Assembly: GCF_020520285.1 (NCBI RefSeq)
Contig: NZ_CP084742.1
Coordinates: 6,683,501-6,747,500, forward strand
Direction: 5' to 3'
DNA length: 64,000 nt
DNA from: Pseudomonas sp. L5B5
GTDB taxonomy: Bacteria; Pseudomonadota; Gammaproteobacteria; Pseudomonadales; Pseudomonadaceae
Shown here one piece after another: positions 25,859 through 34,964 of the stretch; position 1 is the first letter of the stretch; each line of letters begins with the position of its first letter. Both the position numbers and the translations under genes were made by a program. The notes below the pieces were generated by a model. The model saw nothing but the letters and a program-made list of their open reading frames with translations, ran no database searches and was not told the origin of the DNA.

Positions 25859-28045
25859 TCAGAAGTTGATCGAGGCGCTCAGGCGTGCATTCAGTGGCGC
25901 GCCCTGGAACAGGTAGTCGTCGCCCAGGTATTCGCCGACGTCGCGCCAGTAGCGCTTGTCGAACAGGTTGTCCACGGTCAGGCGGAACACCGTGTCGTAA
26001 CCATCGATGCGGGTGCTGTAGCGGCTGCCGATGTTGAAGATCGCGTAGCTGCCGGCGCTGACATTGCCCGTGCGGTCGGCGTACTTGCTGGCGCTGTATT
26101 GCATCCCGCCCAGCAGGGCCAGGCCATCGAGCCAGGGCAGGGCGTAGTCGCCCTGTAGGCTGGCCCGCAGGCGTGGCACGTTGAGGGCCTGGTGGCCTTC
26201 GTAGGCCGGGGTGCCGGTGTCCTCGACCCGCGAGCGAATCGCCGCGACGCTGGCGGCGATCTGCAGGCGCTGGGTGGCCCAGCCATTGGCCGAGAGCTCC
26301 AGGCCGGTGTTCTTCTGCTGGCCTTGCTGGATGTAGGTGAATTCGCCGTTGTCTTCCGGACGCGAATACTGGTAGGCCTGGCGCATCTGGAACAGCGCGG
26401 CGGTGAAGCTCATGCGCTGCCAGTCGTACTTGACCCCGGCTTCGATCTGCCGTGAAACGGTGGGGGCCAGGGTGGTGGTGCCATTCTCGGTACTGGCGTA
26501 CCAAGGCGCCTGGCCGCCCAGGGACAGCCCCTTGCTGTACTGGGTGTAGAGCGACAGGTTGGCCACCGGCTTGTAGATCAGCGCTGCCTGGGGCAGGAAC
26601 ATGTAGCGCTGGGTATGGCGTTCACGCACGCCATTGGTATCGAAGCTTTCTTCATCCAGGCGCACTTCACGCCCGCCCAGCACGGTCTGCCATTGTTCGT
26701 TGAAACTGATGCGGTCGCTGAAGAACAGGCCGTATTGACGGCTGTCCAGGCGTTTGTGGGAGTCGTTGAGCTGTTGAGTGGAGCGGGGGAAGTTTTTCGG
26801 CTCGCTGTAGATGTTGCCAGTATCGATTGGATACATCGTCTGGCCACGGTTATGCACCACTCGGCGGAACGCACTGGTGCCCAGGCTCAGCTCATGCCTC
26901 AGGCCCGCAGTATCGAAGCGGCCATTGACCACTGCCTGGATTTCGTCGTTGCGCCGGGTGTCGTCGGGGCTGGGAAAATCGTAGATGCCGTAGTTGCCTT
27001 CAGGGCTGAAATAATTGCCCTTATTGTTGACGCAGTCAGTGGTACAGCCACCCCACGCAAACGAGCTGTAGTCATCGATCACCACCCGACTGCGCGAGGC
27101 GCTCAAGTTGCCCTTCCAGTCATCGTTGAAGCGGTACTCGAAGTTGCCGCTGACATTCAGCGATTCGTTGGTCACCGGTTTCGAGCCGCTCTGGTGGGCC
27201 AGCAGCTTCTTCGGCGAGGCGTGGTGCGGCAGGGCCGTGCCGCCCAGCAGCTGGTAGCCCGGGGCCGAGCGCTGCTCCTTGTTCTGGTACTCGATGTCCA
27301 GTTGCAGCAGGGCGTTGGGGCTGATGTTCCAGTCGAAGGCCAGGGAGGCGAAATCCCGTTGGCCATTGGCGTGTTCGACATAGGAGTGCAGGTCTTCGTG
27401 GGCCAGGTTGGCCCGCAGGCCGAACTGCTGCTCGCTGCCGAACCAGCCACCCACGTCGGTGGCCAGGTAGCCGCTGCCGCGATCATCGGTGGAGACGGTG
27501 ACCGAGCGAATATCCGTGGGCCGCTTGGTCACGTAGTTGATCAGCCCACCGGGTTCGCTGACCCCACTCTGCAAGCCGGACAGGCCCTTGAGCACTTCCA
27601 CCCGCTGCTTGTTTTCCAGGGCGACGTTCTGCTCGCCGGTGATGGTGCGGCCGTTGATCTTGTAGCTGCTGGCGGCATTCAGCGAGAAGCCGCGCACCTC
27701 GAAATTCTCGTAGTAGCCCACGGGGGCGTAGCTCTGGCCCACCGAGGCATCGTTGCGTAGCACTTCGCTGAGCAGCCGTGCCTGCTGGTCCTTGATCATG
27801 TCCTCGTTGATCACGCTGATGGAGGCCGGGGTATCCAGTAGCGGCGCTTCGTCGAAGCTGCCCACCGACGCACTGTCGCTGCGATAGCCATAGGCCTGGT
27901 TGCCGCTGACGGTCTGGGTCGGCAATTCGGTAGCGGCGCCAGCGGCGGTGGCACTGCCGGCCAGCAGCAGGCCGAGGGTCAGGCGATTGAGGCTCAGTCC
28001 CGTGGCGCGCTCTGGCGCTGGGGTGGTCGGATGGGTGCGGTTCAT
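25859..28045 (-). CDS. TonB-dependent siderophore receptor
   Basis: 728 residues from ATG 28045; AAGGA lies six bases before it, and the ATG at 28051 is too close to that site. Signal peptide (about 1-38), then a plug domain with TPASISVINEDMI, QSYAPVGYYENFEVRGF and a RVEVLKGLSGLQSGVSEPGGLINYVTKR-region, then a 22-strand barrel. The end TVDNLFDKRYW and the terminal Phe (SASINF) are typical of outer-membrane receptors for ferric siderophores. No N-terminal signalling domain and no sigma/anti-sigma pair is next to it. I could not find a convincing Fur box in the 230 bases upstream. Confidence 0.93.
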   Translation of the reverse strand: MNRTHPTTPAPERATGLSLNRLTLGLLLAGSATAAGAATELPTQTVSGNQAYGYRSDSASVGSFDEAPLLDTPASISVINEDMIKDQQARLLSEVLRNDASVGQSYAPVGYYENFEVRGFSLNAASSYKINGRTITGEQNVALENKQRVEVLKGLSGLQSGVSEPGGLINYVTKRPTDIRSVTVSTDDRGSGYLATDVGGWFGSEQQFGLRANLAHEDLHSYVEHANGQRDFASLAFDWNISPNALLQLDIEYQNKEQRSAPGYQLLGGTALPHHASPKKLLAHQSGSKPVTNESLNVSGNFEYRFNDDWKGNLSASRSRVVIDDYSSFAWGGCTTDCVNNKGNYFSPEGNYGIYDFPSPDDTRRNDEIQAVVNGRFDTAGLRHELSLGTSAFRRVVHNRGQTMYPIDTGNIYSEPKNFPRSTQQLNDSHKRLDSRQYGLFFSDRISFNEQWQTVLGGREVRLDEESFDTNGVRERHTQRYMFLPQAALIYKPVANLSLYTQYSKGLSLGGQAPWYASTENGTTTLAPTVSRQIEAGVKYDWQRMSFTAALFQMRQAYQYSRPEDNGEFTYIQQGQQKNTGLELSANGWATQRLQIAASVAAIRSRVEDTGTPAYEGHQALNVPRLRASLQGDYALPWLDGLALLGGMQYSASKYADRTGNVSAGSYAIFNIGSRYSTRIDGYDTVFRLTVDNLFDKRYWRDVGEYLGDDYLFQGAPLNARLSASINF

Positions 28046-28278
28046 GGGCATTCCTTGAGGGCCAGCCTGTTCCGTGGCAGGTGCCTGGGCAGGTTCCTGG
28101 AGCTGGCGTGTGGCGAGTTGTGCGAGCAGGGCAAGCCACAGGATGTCGGGTCGACGCAGGGCGGCAATCGGCGCGCGGCTTTTGGGTTGGCGCCATCATA
28201 CAAGTTGCAACGAAGGGGTAAAGGCAGGAACGCACCAAAGGAGAGCGCGGCAGGGGCACCTGCCAAAGAAGGGTAGGG

Positions 28279-28527
28279 CTAGCGCCCGGGGTCCTGGCTG
28301 GCCTTCTGCAAGGCCTCGATCTGTTTCTCGAGAAACTCGACCCGGCGCAACAGCAGGGCGACCAGCTTCTCGTCGATGTTGCGGGCATCGTCGCTGGCCA
28401 GGGATTTTTCCAGGCGATCGACGATTTCGTGGTTCATGCTGCGGTTTTCCCTGCGGGCCACCCGCTTGACCTGGGCATGCAGGTCATTGGGCAGGCGGAC
28501 GATGAACTTCTGAACCTGGGCACGCAT
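28279..28527 (-). CDS. Arc-family ribbon-helix-helix regulator
   Basis: 82 residues. VQKFIVRLPNDLHAQVKRVA followed by RRENRSMNHEIVDRLEKSL is the Arc/Mnt DNA-binding fold that also underlies AlgZ/AmrZ-like regulators. The C-terminal helix (VALLLRRVEFLEKQIEALQK) would allow oligomerisation. It is a single gene between the siderophore receptor and the hydrolase. It is larger than phage Arc but much shorter than AmrZ, so I do not give it a name. Confidence 0.82.
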   Translation of the reverse strand: MRAQVQKFIVRLPNDLHAQVKRVARRENRSMNHEIVDRLEKSLASDDARNIDEKLVALLLRRVEFLEKQIEALQKASQDPGR

Positions 28528-28885
28528 AGCGGAATTCCAGCCGGTTGAAAAATCGCATCATAAAAAGGCCGTGAGCCCGGTGGCTTCAGGAAAATTCTGA
28601 AAAAAATGCGGATTGTGCTGGGCTAGGGGTAGGCAATCATCGAGATACCAGCCCTCCTGGAACCATTCGGGGTCCCGATGCCGAGCGCTCGAGAACATAA
28701 CGTTCCCGACCGACTCCCCATCGTTCCCGCCGGCTTGGCCCCCGGTACAGGCTCGCTCGAAGCGCCGGCCCACTTGAGCCAAACCACAACGTCATGACGC
28801 AGCCCCAGTAGCGGCCCGTGGAAAACAGCCTATACCTAGGATGGCGCAACGCTATGACTGCCGGCAGCCCTCGGGGAGACACTTT
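28528..28885. other. Intergenic region without a convincing gene
   Basis: Divergent promoter space between the Arc-like gene and the hydrolase gene. Short frames on both strands have no ribosome site or recognisable product. Confidence 0.4.
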
Positions 28886-30559
28886 ATGCATGAACACCCG
28901 CTCATTATCGTGGTTGGTGGCCTTGGCAATCATCACGCTGCCTGGAAGCGACTGGAGGCGCGGTTGCACGATCAAGGGATCAGCGGAGACTGGCACCATT
29001 ACGACACCCAGGGAGTGGGCAGCATCCTGCGGGCTGGCCGGGTACGTGACCTGACCCGAGCGCTATTGGCCAACATCGACCGGCTGGCCGGGGATTACCG
29101 GCGGATCATCCTGGTCGGGCACAGTGCCGGCGGCATGATCGTGCGCGATGCCTATCTGCTGGCGGCAGGTGCCTACCCGGATCAGCCGTCACGACGTGAA
29201 TGGTGGAGCAAGGTCGAGTCGGTGCTGTTGTTTGCCTCCATCAACCGCGGCTTTCGCCCTTACGCAACCGCTACCTGGGCCTTGGGCATGGCGCTGATGA
29301 AGCTGGTTTCGCTGCAGTGGCTGCTGCTCAAGCCACCCTCCTGGTTTGCCCTGGGCTGGCTGATGGAGTTGGAAAAGGGCTCTTTTTTTGTTACGGATCT
29401 GCGCTTGTCCTGGATGCGTCACTTCCATGAACGGGACGGTGAGCATCGGCCGTTCGTGGTGCAGTTTCTCGGCGATATCGATGGCGTGGTGGCCCGTGAG
29501 GATGTGCGCGATACCGAAGCGTTTGCCAACTCCTACACGGTGACCATCGAGGGGGCCGATCACAGCAACCTGTTCGATCCGGCGGCGCCTCCTGGTGCCG
29601 CGGGTTTTGTGCGGATACTGGAGGTGTTCCGCAACCCGGACCCTCAACTGCATGAGCCCGAGCAGGCCGGCGAGTTGCCAGCCACCGGACCTGGGCGAGT
29701 GGTGTTCGTGCTCCACGGAATCCGTGACGGCAATTCGGGCTGGGTCACCGACATTGCCGAAGCCATAGAGCAACAGGCCAAGTCAGACGGGCAGGACAAG
29801 CCACCGGCCGCTACCTGTTCGAGTCATGAGTCGCCGGTGTTGGTGGATCGCTCCACCTATGGCTGGTTTTCCGCAATCAAGTTTGCCTTGCCGTGGGTGC
29901 GTCGCGGCAACCTGGCCTGGTTTCTCGACCGTTACAGCTACCACGTGGCGCGCAATCCAGACGTGCAGTTCCACTTTGTCGGCCACAGTAATGGCACCTA
30001 TATCCTCGGCACCAGCCTGCTTGAGGTGTCGTCACTGAAGTTCGACCGGGTGTACCTGGCGGGCAGCGTACTGCCTCGGGAGTTTCCATGGCGGCGGATG
30101 ATGTTGCAGCGCCAGGTGGCGACCGTGGCGAACCAGTGCAGTTCCGAGGACTGGCCCGTAGGCGGGTTGTGCCGGGGCCTGCACTTGATCGGCTTTCGTG
30201 ACGTGGGGACCGGTGGCGTCGATGGCTTCGACGAACTGCAGGATTTGCCGACCCAGCCTCAGACCCTGTGGTTCAAGGGCGATCACGGCAAACCTCTGCA
30301 ACGGCCGAACCAATCGAAGATCGTCAACTATGTGCTGTCCCCGCATATCGCGACCCCCTTGCTGCCCGCTCCGACAGGGGCCGATCTGTGCGAGCGTCCA
30401 TCATTCTGGTTCAGGGCCAGGATGTATGGTTTTGCCCTGCTGACGGCCCTGGGGGTAGGGGTCGCGTTCTATGGCGCTTGGTGGGGGTTTACCCATGATC
30501 TTGAGGGGCTGGTGATCGCCGGGATATTGCTGCTTTATTTTGTGCTGAACACCATTTGA
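28886..30559 (+). CDS. Double alpha/beta-hydrolase with C-terminal membrane helices
   Basis: 557 residues from ATG 28886 (GGGGAGA upstream). Two hydrolase-like halves are visible. The first (IIVVGGLGNHHAAW, then nucleophile elbow LVGHSAGGMI) covers about 1-255; the second (VVFVLHGIRDGNSGW, then elbow FVGHSNGTYI) covers about 270-500. Two hydrophobic stretches at the end (MYGFALLTALGVGVAFYGAW and LVIAGILLLYFVL) would anchor it in the membrane. Each half has a G-H-S-x-G elbow, so both may be active. Substrate unknown; lipid or ester cleavage is the family norm. Monocistronic with its own terminator. Confidence 0.8.
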   Translation: MHEHPLIIVVGGLGNHHAAWKRLEARLHDQGISGDWHHYDTQGVGSILRAGRVRDLTRALLANIDRLAGDYRRIILVGHSAGGMIVRDAYLLAAGAYPDQPSRREWWSKVESVLLFASINRGFRPYATATWALGMALMKLVSLQWLLLKPPSWFALGWLMELEKGSFFVTDLRLSWMRHFHERDGEHRPFVVQFLGDIDGVVAREDVRDTEAFANSYTVTIEGADHSNLFDPAAPPGAAGFVRILEVFRNPDPQLHEPEQAGELPATGPGRVVFVLHGIRDGNSGWVTDIAEAIEQQAKSDGQDKPPAATCSSHESPVLVDRSTYGWFSAIKFALPWVRRGNLAWFLDRYSYHVARNPDVQFHFVGHSNGTYILGTSLLEVSSLKFDRVYLAGSVLPREFPWRRMMLQRQVATVANQCSSEDWPVGGLCRGLHLIGFRDVGTGGVDGFDELQDLPTQPQTLWFKGDHGKPLQRPNQSKIVNYVLSPHIATPLLPAPTGADLCERPSFWFRARMYGFALLTALGVGVAFYGAWWGFTHDLEGLVIAGILLLYFVLNTI

Positions 30560-30569
30560 GCCTTCCAGA

Positions 30570-30599
30570 AAACGGACCTGATCCAGGTCCGTTTCTTCA
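30570..30599. terminator. Rho-independent terminator between convergent genes
   Basis: AAACGGACCTG pairs with CAGGTCCGTTT around ATC and is followed by TCTTC. It lies between the hydrolase gene and the convergent dehydrogenase gene. Confidence 0.85.
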
Positions 30600-30634
30600 T
30601 CTGGGCATTGCGCCCTTGGGGTGGCCGCCCGGTC

Positions 30635-32026
30635 TCAGCGTCGATCCAGCCACACGGTCTGGGCGTTGCAGAACTCGCGCACGCCAAAGTGCGACAGCTC
30701 GCGGCCGAAGCCGCTTTTCTTCACCCCACCGAAAGTCACCCGGGGGTCGCTGGCGCTGTAGCCGTTGATGAACACACCGCCGGTTTCCAGCTCGTCGGCC
30801 AGCTGCCGGGCCCGCTCCAGGTCCTGGGTGAAGATCGTTGCGGTGAGGCCGAACTCGCTGTCGTTGGCCAGCGCCAGGGCGTGCTGGGCATCGCGAGCGG
30901 TGATGATCGAGGCCACCGGGCCGAACAGTTCCTGCTTGAACGAGGTCATCTGGTCGGTGACGCCCGCCAGCACCGTAGGCGCGTAATAGTTGCCGGCACC
31001 TTCAAGCTTGTCGCCGCCCAGCAGCAGGGTAGCGCCTTCGGCCAGGGTCGCCTGGACTTGCTGGTGCAACTCGTCGCGCAGGTCGAAGCGGGCCATGGGG
31101 CCGAGGTAAGTGTCGCTGGCCAGCGGGTCGCCCATGACCAGGGCGCGGGTGGCTTCGACGAAACGGTGGGTGAAGGCTTCCACCACCCCCTGTTCGATGA
31201 TCAGGCGCTTGGCCGCGGCGCAGACCTGTCCGGTGTTCTGGTAGCGGCCAATCACTGCGGCTTTCACCGCCTCGTCCAGATCGGCGTCGTCGAGCACGAT
31301 GAAGGGGTCGGAGCCGCCCAGTTCCAGCACGCATTTCTTCAGCGCAGCGCCGGCCTGGGAGCCGATGGCGATGCCGGCGCGCACGCTGCCGGTCAGGGTC
31401 ACGGCGGCGATGCGCGGGTCGGCGATGGCCCAGGACACCCCGTCCGGGGTGACGTTGACCAGCTCGAACACCCCTTCAGGGAAACCGGCACCGTGCAGGG
31501 CGTTGAGCAGCAGGTAGGCGCTGCCCATGACGTTCGGCGCGTGCTTGAGCACGTAGGTGTTGCCCGCCAGCAGCGCCGGCACCGCGCCGCGCAGTACCTG
31601 CCAGAGCGGGAAGTTCCAGGGCATCACTGCCAGGATCGGTCCCAGCGGCCGGTATTCGATGCGGGCCTTGTTGTTTTCAACCAGGGTCGCTTCCGGGGCC
31701 AGCATGGCCGGCCCGTGTTCGGCATACCACAGGCACAGCTGCGCACATTTCTCGACCTCGCCCCGGGCCTGGGGCAAAGGCTTGCCCATCTCCTGGGTGA
31801 TCATGCGGGCCAACGGCTCGCTGTTGTCGCGCAATACCTGGGCCAGGGCGACCAGGCGGCTGGCCCGTTCGCTGACGTCCAGGCGCTTCCACTGGCCGAA
31901 GCCGCGGCGGGCACGCTCCAGGGCCGCGTCCAGTTCGGTTTCGGACTGGTAGGGATAGGCGCCGATCTGCTCGCCGGTGGCGGGGTTGATCGACAGGGCG
32001 TGGGTGTGGCTGGAAACAGAGGTCAT
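30635..32026 (-). CDS. sad: NAD(P)-dependent succinate-semialdehyde dehydrogenase, Sad/YneI type
   Basis: 463 residues from ATG 32026. Aldehyde dehydrogenase fold with the catalytic Cys in NTGQVCAAAKR, the general-base Glu in VLELGGSDPFIV and the cofactor motif LTGSVRAG. The oxyanion Asn is in VMPWNFPLWQ. Length and motifs match E. coli YneI/Sad, which oxidises succinate semialdehyde in putrescine and GABA breakdown. A LysR gene is divergent from it 88 bases away, as yneJ/ptrR is beside yneI in E. coli, which supports the call. Confidence 0.85.
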   Translation of the reverse strand: MTSVSSHTHALSINPATGEQIGAYPYQSETELDAALERARRGFGQWKRLDVSERASRLVALAQVLRDNSEPLARMITQEMGKPLPQARGEVEKCAQLCLWYAEHGPAMLAPEATLVENNKARIEYRPLGPILAVMPWNFPLWQVLRGAVPALLAGNTYVLKHAPNVMGSAYLLLNALHGAGFPEGVFELVNVTPDGVSWAIADPRIAAVTLTGSVRAGIAIGSQAGAALKKCVLELGGSDPFIVLDDADLDEAVKAAVIGRYQNTGQVCAAAKRLIIEQGVVEAFTHRFVEATRALVMGDPLASDTYLGPMARFDLRDELHQQVQATLAEGATLLLGGDKLEGAGNYYAPTVLAGVTDQMTSFKQELFGPVASIITARDAQHALALANDSEFGLTATIFTQDLERARQLADELETGGVFINGYSASDPRVTFGGVKKSGFGRELSHFGVREFCNAQTVWLDRR

Positions 32027-32114
32027 GGCACCGTCCTGCAAGGGGGTAGTAGCGGCAGGTTACGGAGTTGGTTCTTTGCTGAAAACTGAATAATACTAAG
32101 CAAGTCATTCACGA

Positions 32115-33005
32115 ATGGAGAATGCTGTGGATCTGGTCCAGTTGGAAATTTTCAAGGCCGTAGCCGAACAGGGCAGCATCAGCGCTGCCGCGCAGTTGAT
32201 CCACCGCGTGCCGTCGAACCTGACCACGCGGATCAAGCAGCTGGAGCAGGACCTGGGCGTGGAATTGTTCATCCGCGAGAAGAGTCGCATGCGCCTGTCG
32301 CCTGCCGGCTGGAATTTCCTCGACTATGCCCGGCGCATCCTCGACCTGGTGGCCGAGGCGCGCCTGACCGTGGCCGGCGAGGAGCCCCAGGGCCCGTTTG
32401 CCCTGGGTTCCCTGGAAAGCACCGCGGCGGTGCGCATCCCGGCGCTGCTGGCGGCCTATAACCAGCGGTACGCCAAGGTCGAGCTTGACCTGTCCACCGG
32501 CCCCTCGGGGACCATGATCGAGGGGGTGCTCTCGGGTCGTCTGGTGGCGGCTTTTGTCGACGGCCCGGTGCGCCACCCGACCCTGGAAGGGCTGCCGGTG
32601 TTCGAGGAGGAGATGGTACTGATCGCTCCGCTGGGGCATACGCCCATCACCCGGGCGCAGGAGGTCAACGGTGAAAGCATCTATGCCTTTCGCGCCAACT
32701 GCTCCTATCGCCATCACTTCGAAAGCTGGTTCACCCAGGACGCCGCAGTGCCGGGCAAGATCCACGAGATGGAGTCCTACCACGGCATGCTGGCCTGCGT
32801 CAGCGCCGGCGCCGGGTTGGCGCTGATGCCCCGCAGCATGCTCGAAAGCATGCCCGGCTGTGCCACGGTGAGTGTCTGGCCGCTGTCTCCGCGCTTTCGT
32901 TTCCTGCGCACCTGGCTGGTCTGGCGGCGCGGCACCGTGTCCCAGAGCTTGAGCAGTTTTGTGAAGTTGCTGGAGGAGCGGGGGGCCGTGCTGGCTGAGG
33001 AATGA
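32115..33005 (+). CDS. LysR-family regulator, PtrR/YneJ-like
   Basis: 296 residues. [23 protein letters not shown] then [20 protein letters not shown]; the S-N-L-T-T-R-I-K recognition helix is characteristic of the YneJ/PtrR group rather than the usual S-A-L-S-x-Q-I. Divergent from the semialdehyde dehydrogenase gene with an 88-base shared promoter region, the classical arrangement for a LysR regulator and its target. Predicted to respond to a polyamine or GABA intermediate; this is inferred from E. coli. Confidence 0.87.
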   Translation: MENAVDLVQLEIFKAVAEQGSISAAAQLIHRVPSNLTTRIKQLEQDLGVELFIREKSRMRLSPAGWNFLDYARRILDLVAEARLTVAGEEPQGPFALGSLESTAAVRIPALLAAYNQRYAKVELDLSTGPSGTMIEGVLSGRLVAAFVDGPVRHPTLEGLPVFEEEMVLIAPLGHTPITRAQEVNGESIYAFRANCSYRHHFESWFTQDAAVPGKIHEMESYHGMLACVSAGAGLALMPRSMLESMPGCATVSVWPLSPRFRFLRTWLVWRRGTVSQSLSSFVKLLEERGAVLAEE

Positions 33006-33091
33006 GTGGGCCTGCTCGGCCATCGTTCGATGGCTGCCTCGGTGCGATTTGTGTAGGCTTTCGGCCTTTGCCTCGCACCTGGAAATGAGCC

Positions 33092-33334
33092 ATGACCGAT
33101 CAGCTTTGCCTTGTGTTCGTGCCGGCGTTGGTGGCGGTGCTGCTGAATGCCGAGACCACCAAGGGCACGCCCCTGACCGAAGCCGAAGTGCTGGAGATTC
33201 GTGATAACGCCGCCTGCATTGCGTTGCCGGTAGCGGTAGCACTGAGCATGGAAAACGAGCGGGGCTATCGCGATCTGGTGGCCGAGGACTGCTGGGCGCA
33301 ATGGCAGCAGTATCGGCGCGAAAACCGAGCTTGA
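33092..33334 (+). CDS. Small hypothetical protein (80 aa)
   Basis: Begins MTDQLCLVFVPALVAVLLNA, a mildly hydrophobic helix. This is followed by a conserved-looking TPLTEAEVLEIRDNAACIAL segment and an amphipathic end (CWAQWQQYRRENRA). A GGAAATGAGCC site precedes the ATG. Similar-sized proteins of unknown function are common in Pseudomonas. Not clearly secreted, since the hydrophobic stretch lacks a basic n-region. Confidence 0.6.
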   Translation: MTDQLCLVFVPALVAVLLNAETTKGTPLTEAEVLEIRDNAACIALPVAVALSMENERGYRDLVAEDCWAQWQQYRRENRA

Positions 33335-33398
33335 GCGGCCGTCTCGGCGTGCCTGCGGTGGGTTTTCGGGAGCGCAGGCAGTGGCTGGGAGCGGTTTC

Positions 33399-34019
33399 TC
33401 AGCGCCTGCTCAAGGCCAGGCGAGCCGCGAACAGCACGAAGATCATGCCGGTGGTGCGATCCATCCACTGAATCACCTTTTCCCGCCGCAGTACCCCGCT
33501 CAGGGGGCGAGTGGCGCCAATCAGCAGCAGTGACCAGATCAGCCCGAGCATCACATGGATGCCCACCAGGGCGAAGGTCCAGGGCACCAGCGGCTGCCTC
33601 TGGGGAATGAACTGCGGCAGGAAGGACACATAGAAAATCCCCACCTTGGGATTGAGCACATTGCCCAGCATGCCCTTGAGAAACCAGTTGGCATCGGGCT
33701 TGGCGTCGGTGCCTGCGGGGGCAACGGTGCGGCGCGGGCGCAGCAGCATGTTCAGCCCCAGCCAGGCCAGGTAGGCGGCGCCGCAGTACTTGAGCAGGTT
33801 GAAGGCCAGCTCCGACACCGCAATCAAGGCCCCCAGGCCGAAGGCCACGGCCGCGCCCCAGAGCAGGCAGCCGGCGTTGACCCCCAACGCTGCGCGCAGA
33901 GCCTGCCGCTTGCCTTCCACGGTGGCGGTACGCAGCACCAGGGCGGTGTCCAGGCCCGGGGTCAGGGTCAGCAACGTGGCGGCGAAGGTGAAGGCCAGGA
34001 GATTCTCGGTGATGGACAT
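33399..34019 (-). CDS. LysE/RhtB-family amino-acid exporter
   Basis: 206 residues from ATG 34019, six predicted helices. The N-terminal motif TLTPGLDTALVLRTATVEGK is the LysE/RhtB hallmark (normally TPGPN; here TPGLD). LKYCGAAYLAWLGLNML and the late GMLGNVLNPKVGIFYVSFLP segment are also standard. Exports amino acids or related metabolites by proton antiport; the exact cargo cannot be read. Convergent with the 33092 gene. Confidence 0.9.
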   Translation of the reverse strand: MSITENLLAFTFAATLLTLTPGLDTALVLRTATVEGKRQALRAALGVNAGCLLWGAAVAFGLGALIAVSELAFNLLKYCGAAYLAWLGLNMLLRPRRTVAPAGTDAKPDANWFLKGMLGNVLNPKVGIFYVSFLPQFIPQRQPLVPWTFALVGIHVMLGLIWSLLLIGATRPLSGVLRREKVIQWMDRTTGMIFVLFAARLALSRR

Positions 34020-34128
34020 GGGCAGGGCTCCAGGGGCAGGGTTGCGAACGTTAGCACAGCCGTGGAGTGCCAATCTGCTCCACGGATGCCCGTGTTAGAC
34101 CGCTGCCGCTGGTGGTCCGGGGCGAGCC

Positions 34129-34812
34129 TCAGGCCTTGCACCTGACCAGTGCCAGGTACACCCCGGCCTCTTTCTCCGACTCGATGTAATGGGCGCCTTC
34201 CAGGTCGGCGACCTGAATCGGCTCCATCGCAAGTTCCAGCTCGGGGGTGCCCTTGTAACGGTCAGCGTGATCGCTCAGTGCATGCCTGAAGGCTTGGAGA
34301 AAGGCCTCACGGTTGGCGAACTTGCCGTAGACATAGTTGCCTCGTTGGTCGCTGTAGAAGCGCGAGTAGGTCAGCAGCACGATGCCCCAGCGTTCGATGT
34401 GTTCGTCAGGGCTGGTGTGGGGAATTGGCTTGGCCAGGTCCCTGCGAATTTGCCGAATCTTGTCATACGCATTCTTGTTGTTGTGTATCACCTTGAATTC
34501 GATGGCGGTGGAGGGCTGTTCGCCGTAGCTGTCCTCGACCCAGATATCCACCTTGCGTCGCTCGGCGGCGATCAGCCAGCGCGGGACGTTGCTGCGCGGC
34601 GGCTGGTCGGAGCAGAGGCGGTAGTCTTCGCGTTCATCCAGCTGGCCGCCGAGGCCGAAGTGGTCGCGATTGATGTCCAGCAGCGCTGCCGACTCCAGGC
34701 TCAGCCACAGCTCGGGAGCGGAGGCAACGACGATGGACTTGAGGATGCGCTGGCGTTCTTCCTGTTGCAGGTGGGTCAGCAGCAGTTCGGTGAAGCGAGG
34801 AACGAAGGACAT
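34129..34812 (-). CDS. Hypothetical protein with a PD-(D/E)xK-nuclease-like core
   Basis: 227 residues, soluble. The centre reads ERRKVDIWVEDSYGEQ, then TAIEFKVIHNNKNAYDKIRQ. The Asp of KVDIWV and the E-F-K pair twenty residues later match the D...ExK layout of the restriction-endonuclease-like fold, followed by the usual helix. The N-terminal 70 residues are helical and may recognise a partner. Preceded on the DNA by a REP-type repeat. I do not recognise a named family; nuclease activity is a hypothesis. Confidence 0.65.
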   Translation of the reverse strand: MSFVPRFTELLLTHLQQEERQRILKSIVVASAPELWLSLESAALLDINRDHFGLGGQLDEREDYRLCSDQPPRSNVPRWLIAAERRKVDIWVEDSYGEQPSTAIEFKVIHNNKNAYDKIRQIRRDLAKPIPHTSPDEHIERWGIVLLTYSRFYSDQRGNYVYGKFANREAFLQAFRHALSDHADRYKGTPELELAMEPIQVADLEGAHYIESEKEAGVYLALVRCKA

Positions 34813-34852
34813 GGGATCTCCGTATCAGGTGCAAAAAGGGGGGCAGGGTGAT

Positions 34853-34955
34853 CTGTAGGCGCGAGCTTGCTCGCGATGCTTGCCAAAGCACCGCATGCTC
34901 CTGTGAGTGCGCGCTATCGTTGCCGTCCTTGGCGAGCCAGCTCGCTCCTGCGAGA
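34853..34955. repeat. Second-type BIME (CTGTAGGCGCGAGCTTGCTC family)
   Basis: CTGTAGGCGCGAGCTTGCTC plus GCGATG on the left and GGCGAGCCAGCTCGCTCCTG plus CGAGA on the right form an inverted pair separated by about 55 bases. The sequence differs from the GTAGGAGC type elsewhere in the window. Confidence 0.75.
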
Positions 34956-34964
34956 GGGCTGCGG

